In this document: positions 55,492-63,024 of the stretch, piece after piece
How the letters are laid out: each line of letters opens with the position of its first letter
Numbering within the stretch: position 1 is the stretch's first letter
Source: Pseudomonas sp. MYb327
GTDB lineage: Bacteria; Pseudomonadota; Gammaproteobacteria; Pseudomonadales; Pseudomonadaceae
DNA: 64,000 nt
Reading direction: 5' to 3'
Assembly: GCF_040438925.1 (NCBI RefSeq)
Contig: NZ_CP159258.1
Coordinates: 3,548,001 to 3,612,000 of the forward strand
Notes under the pieces: generated by a model
What the model was told of the DNA's origin: nothing
Database searches by the model: none
What the model saw: only the letters and a program-made list of their open reading frames with translations
Made by a program: the position numbers and the translations under genes

Positions 55492-56496
55492 TCAGTTCCA
55501 CAGGCCGATCTTTTCCAGTTCCTGCTTGAAGTTGTCGCGGGTGATCAGCGTCACGTCGTCCATCGCGGTGTACTTCGCTGGCTCTTTGCCGGTCGTAACC
55601 CAGTCGTAGATCATCGCGGCCGTGTTGTAGCCCTCGATGTGCGGGCTTGGCAGCATCGAACCATAGAAGCCGCTGTTGGGTTTCTTCAGTTCGCCGATGG
55701 CGTCGGTGCCGTTGATGCCGATGCCGATCACGTTCGCCGCAGCGAAGCCTGCAGCCTCGGTGGCGCGCACGCCGCCCAGTACGGTGTTGTCGTTCATCCC
55801 GCCGATGATCAGGTTTTTCGCCGCACCCGGCAGTTTCACCAAGGCCGAGTTGGTGGCGTCCATGCTGCCCGGCACGTCGAGGGTTTTCAGGGCCGAGAAC
55901 AGAATGTGGTCTTTCGGCATGCCGGCATCTTCCAGCGCCTTGACCGAACCGTCGGTGCGTTTCTTGCCGGTGTCGAGTTCGTTGTAGGTGTTGATCACCG
56001 CGTAGGTGTCTTTCCAGTCCCAGCCGCGTTTTTTCGCTTCAGTGGCCATGGCGGTGCCTTGTTTCTGGCCGACTTCGAACGCCGCCATGCCGAGGTACGG
56101 CACGTCTTCCATGAACTTGCCGCTGGCATCGACGAAACGGTCATCGACGGCAATCACTTTCAAGCCGTTGAGCTTGGCCTTGGCCATGATCGCCGGGCCC
56201 AGGGACACGTCTGGCGGGCAAATCACGAAGCCCTTGGCGCCGTTAGCGGCGAGGCTGTCGATGGCCGAGAGGGTTTTCTCGCCATCAGGCACGGCGATCT
56301 TGATCAGGGTGAAGCCCTTCTCTTTCCCGGCCTTTTCGGCGAACGCCCATTCGGTCTGGAACCAAGGCTCTTCCGCTTGCTTGACCAGAAAACCGATTTT
56401 CACTTCCTCGGCCGCCACCAGCGTGCTGCTCAGGCTGACCGCAGTGACCGCCAAAGCGGCACAGCACAGGGAACGGATTGCATGACGACGATTCAT
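55492..56496 (-). CDS. araF: Sugar ABC transporter binding protein, AraF-type
   Basis: A 334-residue periplasmic binding protein with a signal peptide (cleavage about residue 29). The mature chain is strikingly close to E. coli AraF (KQAEEPWFQTEWAFAEKAGK, IGIGINGTDA, ITRDNFKQELEK), which binds L-arabinose and also D-galactose. Given the dehydrogenase and lactonase next door and the dgo operon, either sugar, or D-fucose, may be carried. AAGGAG lies upstream of ATG 56496. First gene of araFGH. Confidence 0.93.
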   Translation of the reverse strand: MNRRHAIRSLCCAALAVTAVSLSSTLVAAEEVKIGFLVKQAEEPWFQTEWAFAEKAGKEKGFTLIKIAVPDGEKTLSAIDSLAANGAKGFVICPPDVSLGPAIMAKAKLNGLKVIAVDDRFVDASGKFMEDVPYLGMAAFEVGQKQGTAMATEAKKRGWDWKDTYAVINTYNELDTGKKRTDGSVKALEDAGMPKDHILFSALKTLDVPGSMDATNSALVKLPGAAKNLIIGGMNDNTVLGGVRATEAAGFAAANVIGIGINGTDAIGELKKPNSGFYGSMLPSPHIEGYNTAAMIYDWVTTGKEPAKYTAMDDVTLITRDNFKQELEKIGLWN

Positions 56497-56559
56497 AAGC
56501 TGACTCCTTGTTATTTTTTTTGAGCGTTATTTGAAAGCGGTGAAACCGTATTGCCAATA

Positions 56560-56587
56560 GTCATATCGTATGATGATTGGATTTCAA
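56560..56587 (-). promoter_or_regulatory. araFGH promoter with FadR-type operator
   Basis: On the minus strand, TTGAAA (56587-56582) and TATGAC (56565-56560) are 16 bases apart. The palindrome TCATATCGTATGA (56561-56573) overlaps the -10 box, and the minus strand carries AATCATCATA, the same ten bases found in the promoter of the FadR-type gene at 59417-59426. Binding by that regulator is inferred. Confidence 0.6.
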
Positions 56588-56617
56588 GCGTAGTTGTACG
56601 CCTGAAATCCCGTTCAC

Positions 56618-57436
56618 TCAGTCGTGGTACATCACCGAGCGCCCGCCATCGATGGTGATGCACGAGGCATTGATGAACGGCGCTTCATCACTGGCCAGAA
56701 ATACAGCGGTCATGGCCACTTCAACAGGCTGGCCGATACGCTTGGGTGGATGCAGATCGAAGGCGCGCTGACGTTCGGCGTGGGGGTCGGCAAACCCGTT
56801 CCAGTAGTCGACGTTCAGTTGCGTTTCAATGTAGCCCGGCGCAATGGCGTTGACGCGAATGCCCTTGGGTGCGTATTCAATGCCCAAGGCGCGGGTCAGG
56901 CCGAGCAAGCCGTGCTTGGCCACCGGGTACGGGAAGCAGCCTGGAATGATGTGGCTGGAATGGGTCGAGGCAATGTTGATGATGCTGCCGATGCCCTGCT
57001 CGATCATCTGCGGCAACACAGCCTTGCAGCCGAACCAGGCGCCATCGAGGTCGATGGCAAAGCAGCGGCGCCAGTCCTCTTCGGTCATTTGCAGCGGATC
57101 GAGGAAGACATTGACCCCGGCGCAGTTGACCAGCACGTCGATCCGACCGTGACGCTCGACCGCTAATCTGGCCATGGCGTGCAGATCCTGCTGCTGCGAA
57201 ACGTCGGCCTTGAGCGCCACGACATCGGCACCCTGGTTCCGCCAGTGCGCCGCGACTGCTTCGACTTTTTCGCCCTGGATATCGCTGATGACCAACCTGG
57301 CTTGCTGGGAGGCGAACGTCGCGACAATCGCCTCACCAATGCCCTGAGCGGCGCCGGTCAGCAGCACGACTTTGTTTTTCAGGCGCTCGCCTTTCGGCGG
57401 CTCGGGCACTGGGGGCAAGGACAGAGGTTCAGACAT
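56618..57436 (-). CDS. Short-chain sugar dehydrogenase (aldose 1-dehydrogenase candidate)
   Basis: A 272-residue classical SDR: TGAAQGIGEAI near 27-37 for NAD(P), NCAG for the NNAG site, catalytic Ser in NIASTHS and YPVAK with Tyr and Lys. It lies between the araFGH transporter and a sugar lactonase, so oxidation of D-galactose or L-arabinose at C1 to the lactone is the expected reaction. An upstream 57-codon frame ends eight bases inside this gene. The promoter with the dgo-type palindrome lies about 220 bases upstream. Confidence 0.85.
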   Translation of the reverse strand: MSEPLSLPPVPEPPKGERLKNKVVLLTGAAQGIGEAIVATFASQQARLVISDIQGEKVEAVAAHWRNQGADVVALKADVSQQQDLHAMARLAVERHGRIDVLVNCAGVNVFLDPLQMTEEDWRRCFAIDLDGAWFGCKAVLPQMIEQGIGSIINIASTHSSHIIPGCFPYPVAKHGLLGLTRALGIEYAPKGIRVNAIAPGYIETQLNVDYWNGFADPHAERQRAFDLHPPKRIGQPVEVAMTAVFLASDEAPFINASCITIDGGRSVMYHD

Positions 57437-57602
57437 GGATCAAGACTCCGGTTCCACAGCACGACGAAAACCGGGCATCCAAGGATGTCCGGTCAAAAGG
57501 CGTTGAACGCTGGAAAGAAACAGGCGAACGCAAAAACGTTTCAGCGAGGAGACGTTCTGAAGCACTGATTCCGCAAGGGAATGCGGTGGAATATCGCTGC
57601 AT
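57429..57602 (-). CDS. Possible 57-residue leader peptide overlapping the sugar dehydrogenase start
   Basis: An ATG at 57602 follows CAGGTGA, exactly the ribosome-binding and start context of dgoK, and opens a frame of 57 codons (MQRYSTAFPCGISASERLLA onward) that stops at TGA 57431-57429, inside the next gene's ATGTCTGA. The product has no recognisable family, signal or membrane segment. It may be a translated leader coupled to the dehydrogenase, or the relic of a displaced gene that left its promoter behind. Confidence 0.4.
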   Translation of the reverse strand: MQRYSTAFPCGISASERLLAETFLRSPVSFQRSTPFDRTSLDARFSSCCGTGVLIHV

Positions 57603-57655
57603 CACTTCACCTGTTTTGTTTTTTTAAGTGTGAGTGCGTGTAACTGATGGCGCCG

Positions 57656-57715
57656 ACTATAAACCCGACCGCCAAATAATCTCAATATATAATTTAACAT
57701 CCCATATTTTGGGAT
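57656..57715 (-). promoter_or_regulatory. Sugar dehydrogenase promoter, near copy of the dgo promoter
   Basis: TTGAGA (57685-57680) and TATAGT (57661-57656) are 18 bases apart, as at dgoK. The palindrome TCCCATATTTTGGGAT (57700-57715) and AATCTCAATATATAA (57678-57692) keep the same order and spacing from the promoter boxes. The palindrome ends just before the lactonase stop codon. Confidence 0.78.
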
Positions 57716-58591
57716 CTAACCAGCAAATCGAGTGCATCGCTTCCCGGGCATATCGAGGCGAATTGACAACATCGCCCCATCCAGCGGATGCCCAAGCGGG
57801 CTCGCGGCGCTGGTGATGTACAGCGTTTTCAAGTCGTCGCCACCGAACACGCAACTGGTCGGTCGGCTGACAGGCAGCTCAATCAGCTGATCAACCTTGC
57901 CTTCCGGGCTCAGCCGTAACAGGCAACTACCGTCCCAACGGGCGTTCCAGATGAACCCTTCGGCATCCATCGCCGAGCCGTCCGGACCGCCGCGCCCATG
58001 AGGACCGAACCAGGGCTGAGCCGGCTCGAGGCTGCCGTCGGTACGAATGAAATGCTGATACAGCGTGCCGTCGAGGCTGTCGCCGAAACACACGGTCGTA
58101 GCGTCATCGCTCCACAGCAGCGTGTTGGGAATGCCTAGGCCACGCAGCAGCGGCGTCACCCGCGCATCGCGATCAATGCGGAACAGACCGCCGGAACGCC
58201 GTTCAATGGGCAAGTCTTCGCCCTGCTCACCGATGTTGTTTTGCATGGTGCCTAGCCACAGCCGGCCTTGGGCATCGCAGCGAGCTTCATTGGCGCGGTT
58301 GCCCGGTTGCGGATCGGCGACGCAGAGTAATGTCAGCCGTGGCTCCAGACCCGGCGAATCCAGATCGAGGCGATAGATGCCACTGCTCAAGGTCACGAGC
58401 GCGTCGCCGCTTTCGCAGGGAATGAACGCCGAAACGTGCTCCGGCATCTGCCAGATCTGTACGTTGGCGCCGATCAGCCGCAGCGCTTGCTTGCCGGCGA
58501 TGTCCACCCAATACAACGCCCGGGTTGGCACATCCCAAAACGGGCCTTCGCCAAGCTGCGCCCGGTGTTCGGTAACCGCAGTCCACTCCAT
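57716..58591 (-). CDS. SMP-30/gluconolactonase-family sugar lactonase
   Basis: A 291-residue six-bladed propeller lactonase. The calcium or zinc ligands of the family are visible: Glu in LGEGPFWD (near 15), Asn in NRANEARCD and PNTLLWS, and Asp in GPDGSAMD. It should hydrolyse the lactone made by the neighbouring dehydrogenase to the aldonate (galactonate or arabonate). ATG 58591. It lies between the FadR-type regulator gene and the dehydrogenase, all on one strand. Confidence 0.9.
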   Translation of the reverse strand: MEWTAVTEHRAQLGEGPFWDVPTRALYWVDIAGKQALRLIGANVQIWQMPEHVSAFIPCESGDALVTLSSGIYRLDLDSPGLEPRLTLLCVADPQPGNRANEARCDAQGRLWLGTMQNNIGEQGEDLPIERRSGGLFRIDRDARVTPLLRGLGIPNTLLWSDDATTVCFGDSLDGTLYQHFIRTDGSLEPAQPWFGPHGRGGPDGSAMDAEGFIWNARWDGSCLLRLSPEGKVDQLIELPVSRPTSCVFGGDDLKTLYITSAASPLGHPLDGAMLSIRLDMPGKRCTRFAG

Positions 58592-58619
58592 GAAACCTCC
58601 TGCTTTCTTATTGTTTTTC

Positions 58620-58652
58620 GTGTGGGAGCCTGGCTTGCCGGCTCCTACAGGC
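58620..58652. repeat. Single compact REP-like repeat
   Basis: GTGGGAGCCTGGCTTGCCGG followed by CTCCTACAG looks like the fused ends of two REP units with the centre lost. It lies between the regulator and lactonase genes. Confidence 0.65.
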
Positions 58653-58661
58653 TCTTCATTC

Positions 58662-59378
58662 TCAACTGGCTTTTTTGTCGGCCATGAATTGCGGGTAATA
58701 GCGCTTGATGGCGAGGTCGGCGTTGTCGATCAGGGTCATGCAGGCCCAGACACCCCGTGCGGCATCCCGCGCGGCGATGGCATCGGCCATGTCTTTGTGA
58801 ATCGGCAAGGTACGGCGCAGTTCATCGGGGTCGGCGGCGGACACCTCAAAACACACCGCCAGCAGCGCGCCAAGGGCCGGGACCATTTGTTCGATGAATT
58901 GATTGTGGCTGGCGGCGAGAATGCACTCGTGGAAGAACTGGTCGGCGCGGTTGTAATCGACGCCGCTGTCCACTGCGCGCTCGAGTGCGTTGTAGGCCAG
59001 TAAAACGGCCTCCACCTGCTCGGCAGTCGCTCGTTCGCAAGCCCAGCGCACGGCCATCGGTTCGATGGTACGGCGCAGGTCGAGTAAGTCATCGACGAAG
59101 TTTTCCGGCAAACCGCTGCGTGAAAGCCAACCGACGACTTGCGGATCGAACAGATTCCAGCGCCGAACCGGCAACACCCGCGTACCAACTTTCGGCCCGA
59201 CTTCGAGCATCCCTTTGGCGACCAGGGTCTTGATGGCTTCGCGGATGACCGTGCGGCTGACGCCGAGTTGTTCGCCAAGGTCGGCTTCGACCTTGAGGGT
59301 TTCGCCGGGTTTTACTTGCCCGGTAGCAATCCAGCAACCCAGCCAGTCGACGGTCGTAGCATGAAAGCTGCTGGACAT
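58662..59378 (-). CDS. FadR-type GntR regulator (FCD domain)
   Basis: A 238-residue regulator: winged helix at about 15-75 (LGEQLGVSRTVIREAIKTLVAKG) and an all-helical FCD effector domain (about 90-225) with metal-binding His/Asp residues typical of sugar-acid sensors. It is upstream of the lactonase, dehydrogenase and araFGH genes on the same strand. The same family contains DgoR, the galactonate repressor of E. coli. Its promoter and that of araFGH share AATCATCATA. ATG 59378 with GAGG upstream is preferred to GTG 59384. Confidence 0.87.
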   Translation of the reverse strand: MSSSFHATTVDWLGCWIATGQVKPGETLKVEADLGEQLGVSRTVIREAIKTLVAKGMLEVGPKVGTRVLPVRRWNLFDPQVVGWLSRSGLPENFVDDLLDLRRTIEPMAVRWACERATAEQVEAVLLAYNALERAVDSGVDYNRADQFFHECILAASHNQFIEQMVPALGALLAVCFEVSAADPDELRRTLPIHKDMADAIAARDAARGVWACMTLIDNADLAIKRYYPQFMADKKAS

Positions 59379-59410
59379 GGACACCTCAAAGCCGTTCGCG
59401 ATGGGTGCCC

Positions 59411-59439
59411 ACGCTAATCATCATATGATTGACTGTCAA
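59411..59439 (-). promoter_or_regulatory. Promoter and operator of the FadR-type gene
   Basis: TTGACA (59439-59434) and TAGCGT (59416-59411) are 17 bases apart on the minus strand. The perfect palindrome ATCATATGAT (59420-59429) lies between the boxes, where a bound repressor would block polymerase; autoregulation is likely. Confidence 0.65.
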
Positions 59440-59443
59440 ATAA

Positions 59444-59519
59444 AAAAGATCGCAGCCTGCGGCAACTCCTACCGGAGTTTACATTCCTCTGAAGGAACTG
59501 CCGCAGGCTGCGATCTTTT
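59444..59519. repeat. Long perfect inverted repeat, possible bidirectional terminator
   Basis: Arms AAAAGATCGCAGCCTGCGGC(A) at 59444-59464 and its exact complement at 59499-59519 are 21 bases each around 34 bases. A-rich and T-rich ends would give U-runs on both strands. It lies at the very end of the DUF1285 gene, whose stop codon overlaps its right arm. Confidence 0.85.
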
Positions 59520-60079
59520 CATGGCTCAAGACCGATGCGGAAAAACTCGCCGCCACTCCACACACCCAACCAACGCTCTCCGTCGAACTCACGACTTACC
59601 GCCAGCTCCACCAGTTGATAGAACACATTGCGATGGATTAACGCTTCAAGGTTGGTGCGCACATGCACGTACGGCGCCGGCTCTTGGGTGACAGGATCAA
59701 TCACCACGCGAATCGGATGCTCGGCACCGGCGTCAGTGATTTCGTCGACGTTGGTGGTGAAGCGCAAGATCTGCGCCTCACCCTCACCTTCCACGTCCAC
59801 GGCAATCGCCACGAAGGGCACGTCATCGACCTTGATGCCGACCTTCTCGACCGGGGTGATGAGGAAGTAATCGTCACCATCGCGACGAATGATGGTGGAG
59901 AACAGCTTGACCATCGGCTTGCGACCGATCGGCGTACCCAGGTAATACCACGTACCGTCGCGGGCAATGCGCATGTCGATGTCGCCGCAGAAGTCGGGAT
60001 TCCACAAGTGGACCGGCGGCAAGCCTTTGGTTTTGGGGATTTGCCCCAACAGGTCGTTGGCTTTTTGCGGGCCACTCAT
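59519..60079 (-). CDS. DUF1285-domain protein
   Basis: A 186-residue soluble protein covering a single DUF1285 domain (FCGDIDMRIARDGTWYYLGTPI near 30-51 is the family's most recognisable stretch). No catalytic function is known; structures of the family show two beta-rich subdomains thought to bind a ligand. AAGGAG lies close before ATG 60079. It follows the DUF4823 lipoprotein gene by 18 bases, suggesting co-transcription. Confidence 0.9.
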   Translation of the reverse strand: MSGPQKANDLLGQIPKTKGLPPVHLWNPDFCGDIDMRIARDGTWYYLGTPIGRKPMVKLFSTIIRRDGDDYFLITPVEKVGIKVDDVPFVAIAVDVEGEGEAQILRFTTNVDEITDAGAEHPIRVVIDPVTQEPAPYVHVRTNLEALIHRNVFYQLVELAVSREFDGERWLGVWSGGEFFRIGLEP

Positions 60080-60097
60080 GGCGATCTCCTTGGATTA

Positions 60098-60703
60098 CTA
60101 GTCGCTGAGCCCCAGCAAGCTGCGAGCGTACTGCTCCAGCGGCGGGCCCATCAGGTCTTCTGGCTTCTTGTCGTGGAACGTCAGCAAACCGCCACGACTC
60201 TTGATACGTGCAGTATCAATCAAATACTGGGTGCTGGTCTCGATCAACATGATCTGAATAACACCGCTGTCGACACCGAGGCGGTCCAGCGCTTCCTGAT
60301 CCAGCCATTCATCCGAGTTGCCGATGCGGTCGTCAGACTTGGCGAACCGGGTATAGAGCAGGTAATGGGCGCCGACGGAGCGAGCATCGCTCATGGCCTG
60401 GTCAAGGCCTTCCGGTGCGCGGGCGCGTCGGACCATCGGGAAGTAATCGACAAAGCCGTCGAACGCCACTTCGGCAATGACGTTAGGTCGTGGATAAACG
60501 GCGCTGCCCGGCGGCAGGAATGCGCCCTGGGCGATGTAGACGAACGAGTCCGGCTGAATGCGCAGGTTGTTCACGCGGCGGCTGTCGCTATGGTCCAACA
60601 GTCCCGCGTCACTCATGTGGTAGCGAGTCCCTTCGGCCATATCGCTGACATTCATGCAGCCACCAAGCGCCAAAACGGCCAGCAGCAAAACCAGGCTACG
60701 CAT
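60098..60703 (-). CDS. DUF4823 lipoprotein
   Basis: A 201-residue lipoprotein with signal and lipobox LGGC (cysteine 16) and a DUF4823 domain. GGAGG lies before ATG 60703, which begins the signal peptide; earlier in-frame codons are not used. Sorting to the outer membrane is likely, as the residues after Cys (MNVS) contain no inner-membrane aspartate at position +2. Function unknown. DUF1285 follows on the same strand. Confidence 0.88.
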   Translation of the reverse strand: MRSLVLLLAVLALGGCMNVSDMAEGTRYHMSDAGLLDHSDSRRVNNLRIQPDSFVYIAQGAFLPPGSAVYPRPNVIAEVAFDGFVDYFPMVRRARAPEGLDQAMSDARSVGAHYLLYTRFAKSDDRIGNSDEWLDQEALDRLGVDSGVIQIMLIETSTQYLIDTARIKSRGGLLTFHDKKPEDLMGPPLEQYARSLLGLSD

Positions 60704-60808
60704 CCTATCCTCCAGAAGCCGGTGACGGAAAACCGGCGAATGGCGGTGGGATGCAGATTTTGCGCCACTCCTTGCGATCACGGATATTTCCAGATTTATC
60801 GTGCTTAC

Positions 60809-60930
60809 CTGTGGCGAGGGAGCTTGCTCCCGCTCGGCTGCGCAGCAGTCGTTAATAGTGAGGAATACTGTGTACTTGAGAATTCAGGGTTGCTTCGCAC
60901 CTCTGCGGGAGCAAGCTCCCTCGCCACAGG
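60809..60930. repeat. REP inverted pair (GAGGGAGCTTGCTCCC type)
   Basis: Facing units CTGTGGCGAGGGAGCTTGCT and GCAAGCTCCCTCGCCACAG lie at the ends. It lies between moaA and the DUF4823 gene. Confidence 0.9.
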
Positions 60931-60936
60931 TCCGCT

Positions 60937-61905
60937 TTAGCCGCCGATAATCTTCATGACCGTCGCCCCGCCGGAAAACGCCACTTCCTGCTTATCGCCC
61001 AACGCCTTGACCAGCAACCGCTGCAAGGCCGGCAACGCTTGGTGACGCGGCTTGTCCAGCAAATCACCGACATAGTGACGATTACTCGACGACAGACAGC
61101 CATGCAACCATCCCGTAGACGAGAGCCGCAGGCGAGAACAGGTCCGGCAGAACGGCACGCTTTCGTTGGCAATCACACCGAAATGGCCCATGCCCGGAAT
61201 TTCGTAGCGTACCGCCGTCGCATCAACCGGGGCGTCGGCCTGGAGATACTCGTAGCGATCACCGATCAGGTTCAGTAATTGCTGAAGGCTGACAAACTGC
61301 TGCAAGAAGGCGTTGGAGTCGCTGGCCAGGTGGCCCATGCGCATCAGCTCAATGAAGCGCAGCTCATAGCCGCGGTCCAGGCAATAATCGAGCAGTGGCA
61401 TCACCTGATCGAGGTTCTGCCCGCGCAACGGCACCATGTTGACCTTGATCTTGATGCCAGCGGCGTTCGCCTGGTCCATGCCATCAAGCACCGTCGCCAG
61501 ATCTCCGCCACGGGCGATAGAGCGGAATGCGCTGGCATCCAGCGTATCGAGGGAAACGTTGATCCGCCGAATACCGGCATCAACCAGCAGCGGCAGCTTC
61601 TTCGCCAGCAATTGACCGTTAGTGGTCAGGCTGATGTCTTCCAGGCCCATCTTCCCGACAGCGGTCATGAAGGCTTCGAGTTTCGGGCTGACCAGCGGCT
61701 CGCCACCGGTGATGCGTAAACGCTCGATGCCTGCTGCTTCAATCAAATAGGCCACGCCGCGAGCCATGGCCTCGGCCGACAATTCATCCTGCGCAGCCAC
61801 CAGCCGCTTGCCGTTGGGCACGCAGTAGGTACAAGCGTAATTGCAGGCTGAGGTCAGGCTGATGCGCAAATTGCGAAAACGCCTGCCTTGACGGTCAACG
61901 ATCAT
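60937..61905 (-). CDS. moaA: GTP 3',8-cyclase MoaA
   Basis: MoaA catalyses the first step of molybdenum cofactor synthesis, the radical-SAM rearrangement of GTP to 3',8-cyclo-GTP. The 322-residue protein has the radical-SAM cluster CNYACTYC near 21-28, the GGEP motif near 67-70, the second cluster in FCRTCSRLRL with a later Cys in HGCL, and the C-terminal Gly-Gly needed for activity. It is a single gene; other mo genes are not in the window, and pseudomonads often have two moaA copies. Confidence 0.95.
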   Translation of the reverse strand: MIVDRQGRRFRNLRISLTSACNYACTYCVPNGKRLVAAQDELSAEAMARGVAYLIEAAGIERLRITGGEPLVSPKLEAFMTAVGKMGLEDISLTTNGQLLAKKLPLLVDAGIRRINVSLDTLDASAFRSIARGGDLATVLDGMDQANAAGIKIKVNMVPLRGQNLDQVMPLLDYCLDRGYELRFIELMRMGHLASDSNAFLQQFVSLQQLLNLIGDRYEYLQADAPVDATAVRYEIPGMGHFGVIANESVPFCRTCSRLRLSSTGWLHGCLSSSNRHYVGDLLDKPRHQALPALQRLLVKALGDKQEVAFSGGATVMKIIGG

Positions 61906-61935
61906 GGATCACTCCGGCGAAAGAAAATCGAACCG

Positions 61936-61967
61936 CTAAAACTTGACTCACAAATCAAGTTTTAGCA
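61936..61967. repeat. Perfect 12-base inverted repeat upstream of moaA
   Basis: GCTAAAACTTGA (61936-61947) and TCAAGTTTTAGC (61956-61967) are perfect complements around an eight-base loop CTCACAAA. It lies about 30-60 bases upstream of the moaA start and downstream of the TetR gene; it could be an operator or a terminator without a proper U-run. Confidence 0.75.
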
Positions 61968-62043
61968 AGTCCCATGCCTGAGTATATTCCTGCGGCATTG
62001 CGCCATGTAGGGAAATCACGGCGCAATAAGGCGGCTGAATGGC

Positions 62044-62682
62044 TCAGCTGCTCGAGGTGTCGGTGTCGCGCTTGCGCTTGTTGCCCATGCGCACGCCGAT
62101 GTCCATCAAGAACTGGAAAAAACCCTCCTGATCTTCCAGCACATTGCTCCAGAACGGCGAGTGATACAGCGCTACGGCACCGTGCACCAGCGCCCAGGAC
62201 GCGCAATAGTGGAAATAAGGCGGAACGTCTTCGAGCTTGCCTTCGCTGATGCGGCCCTTGATCAACAAGGTCAGGCGTTCGAAGTTGGAGGCGCGGATCT
62301 TGTGCAGCTCCTCGATCATCTCCGGAACCTGGTTGCCCTTGACCACTTTTTCTTCCAGGCGATCGAACAAGCGATAACGCTGTGGATCACGCATGCGGAA
62401 TTCGAAATAAGCGCGGGACAGGGCTTCCTTGTCCTTGTCGACGTCGGCGGAATGCAGCAGCTCGTTCAAATCGCGCTCGTAGTCGAGCATCAGGCGCAGA
62501 TAAATCTCGGCTTTGGATTTGAAGTGCTTGTAGATCGTGCCTTTGCCGATACCGACGGCATCAGCAATCATCTCGACGGTGACACTGTCTTCACCTTGTT
62601 CGAGGAACAGCTTGAGCGCGGTATCGAGAATTTCTTGCTCGCGGCGACGAAACTCACGGACCTTACGAGGTTCTTTATGCAT
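62044..62682 (-). CDS. TetR/AcrR-family regulator
   Basis: A 212-residue regulator with a TetR helix-turn-helix at about 35-57 (VEMIADAVGIGKGTIYKHFK) and a helical ligand-binding domain. The C-terminal KRKRDTDTSSS is polar. Ligand and targets are unknown. In P. aeruginosa a TetR gene occupies the same position before rgsA and tatD. The inverted repeat at 61936-61967 is a possible but unproven target. ATG 62682. Confidence 0.9.
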   Translation of the reverse strand: MHKEPRKVREFRRREQEILDTALKLFLEQGEDSVTVEMIADAVGIGKGTIYKHFKSKAEIYLRLMLDYERDLNELLHSADVDKDKEALSRAYFEFRMRDPQRYRLFDRLEEKVVKGNQVPEMIEELHKIRASNFERLTLLIKGRISEGKLEDVPPYFHYCASWALVHGAVALYHSPFWSNVLEDQEGFFQFLMDIGVRMGNKRKRDTDTSSS

Positions 62683-62884
62683 AAGAAAAGGTCTGTAGGG
62701 GTCAAAATTCGAAGCCGCGTATTATGCCTAAATTACGCAAAAATGCACGGATCATCGGACCATATCAGTGTTTCTTGATCATTTCGCACAGGGTCTTCAG
62801 TTGATGAGAACTCTTCTGAAGCGGGCGTATTCCAAAATTGTTTAAAAACCGGGGTCAGTAAACTGGCAACGGCGCAATACTGAT

Positions 62885-63016
62885 CAATACTTGAACTGTC
62901 GGCGGGGCATCTCCCCCAAGTGTCGCGCCGATATTGGTACCAACGGACCGCGTGCCATTGTTTTACTCCTAATGGTCTTAACCCGGATTCACCCCCCAGA
63001 ACCCGGGTTTTTTTTG
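62885..63016 (+). ncRNA. rgsA: Small RNA RgsA (sigma-S/Gac-dependent)
   Basis: The TetR-tatD gap on the plus strand holds an RNA-gene layout: an extended -10 box CAATACT (62875-62881) of the sigma-S kind, about 130 bases without a reading frame but with GC-rich palindromic segments (GGCGGGGC/CCCCC; TGTCGCGCCGA), and a strong terminator at 62980-63016. RgsA of Pseudomonas, a stationary-phase and peroxide-response RNA that binds Hfq, is encoded between the same two genes. Identity rests on position and architecture; the 5' end is estimated. Confidence 0.72.
62980..63016 (+). terminator. Rho-independent terminator of rgsA
   Basis: AACCCGG (62980-62986) pairs with CCGGGTT (63003-63009), followed by a run of T to 63015. 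It works only on the plus strand, so it does not belong to tatD, which ends nearby on the minus strand. Confidence 0.9.
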
Positions 63017-63024
63017 CCTGCGAT

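Noticed and set aside
61906..62043. A molybdenum-cofactor riboswitch before moaA
   Set aside because: The leader is short and, apart from one simple dyad, lacks the several helices expected of that riboswitch class.
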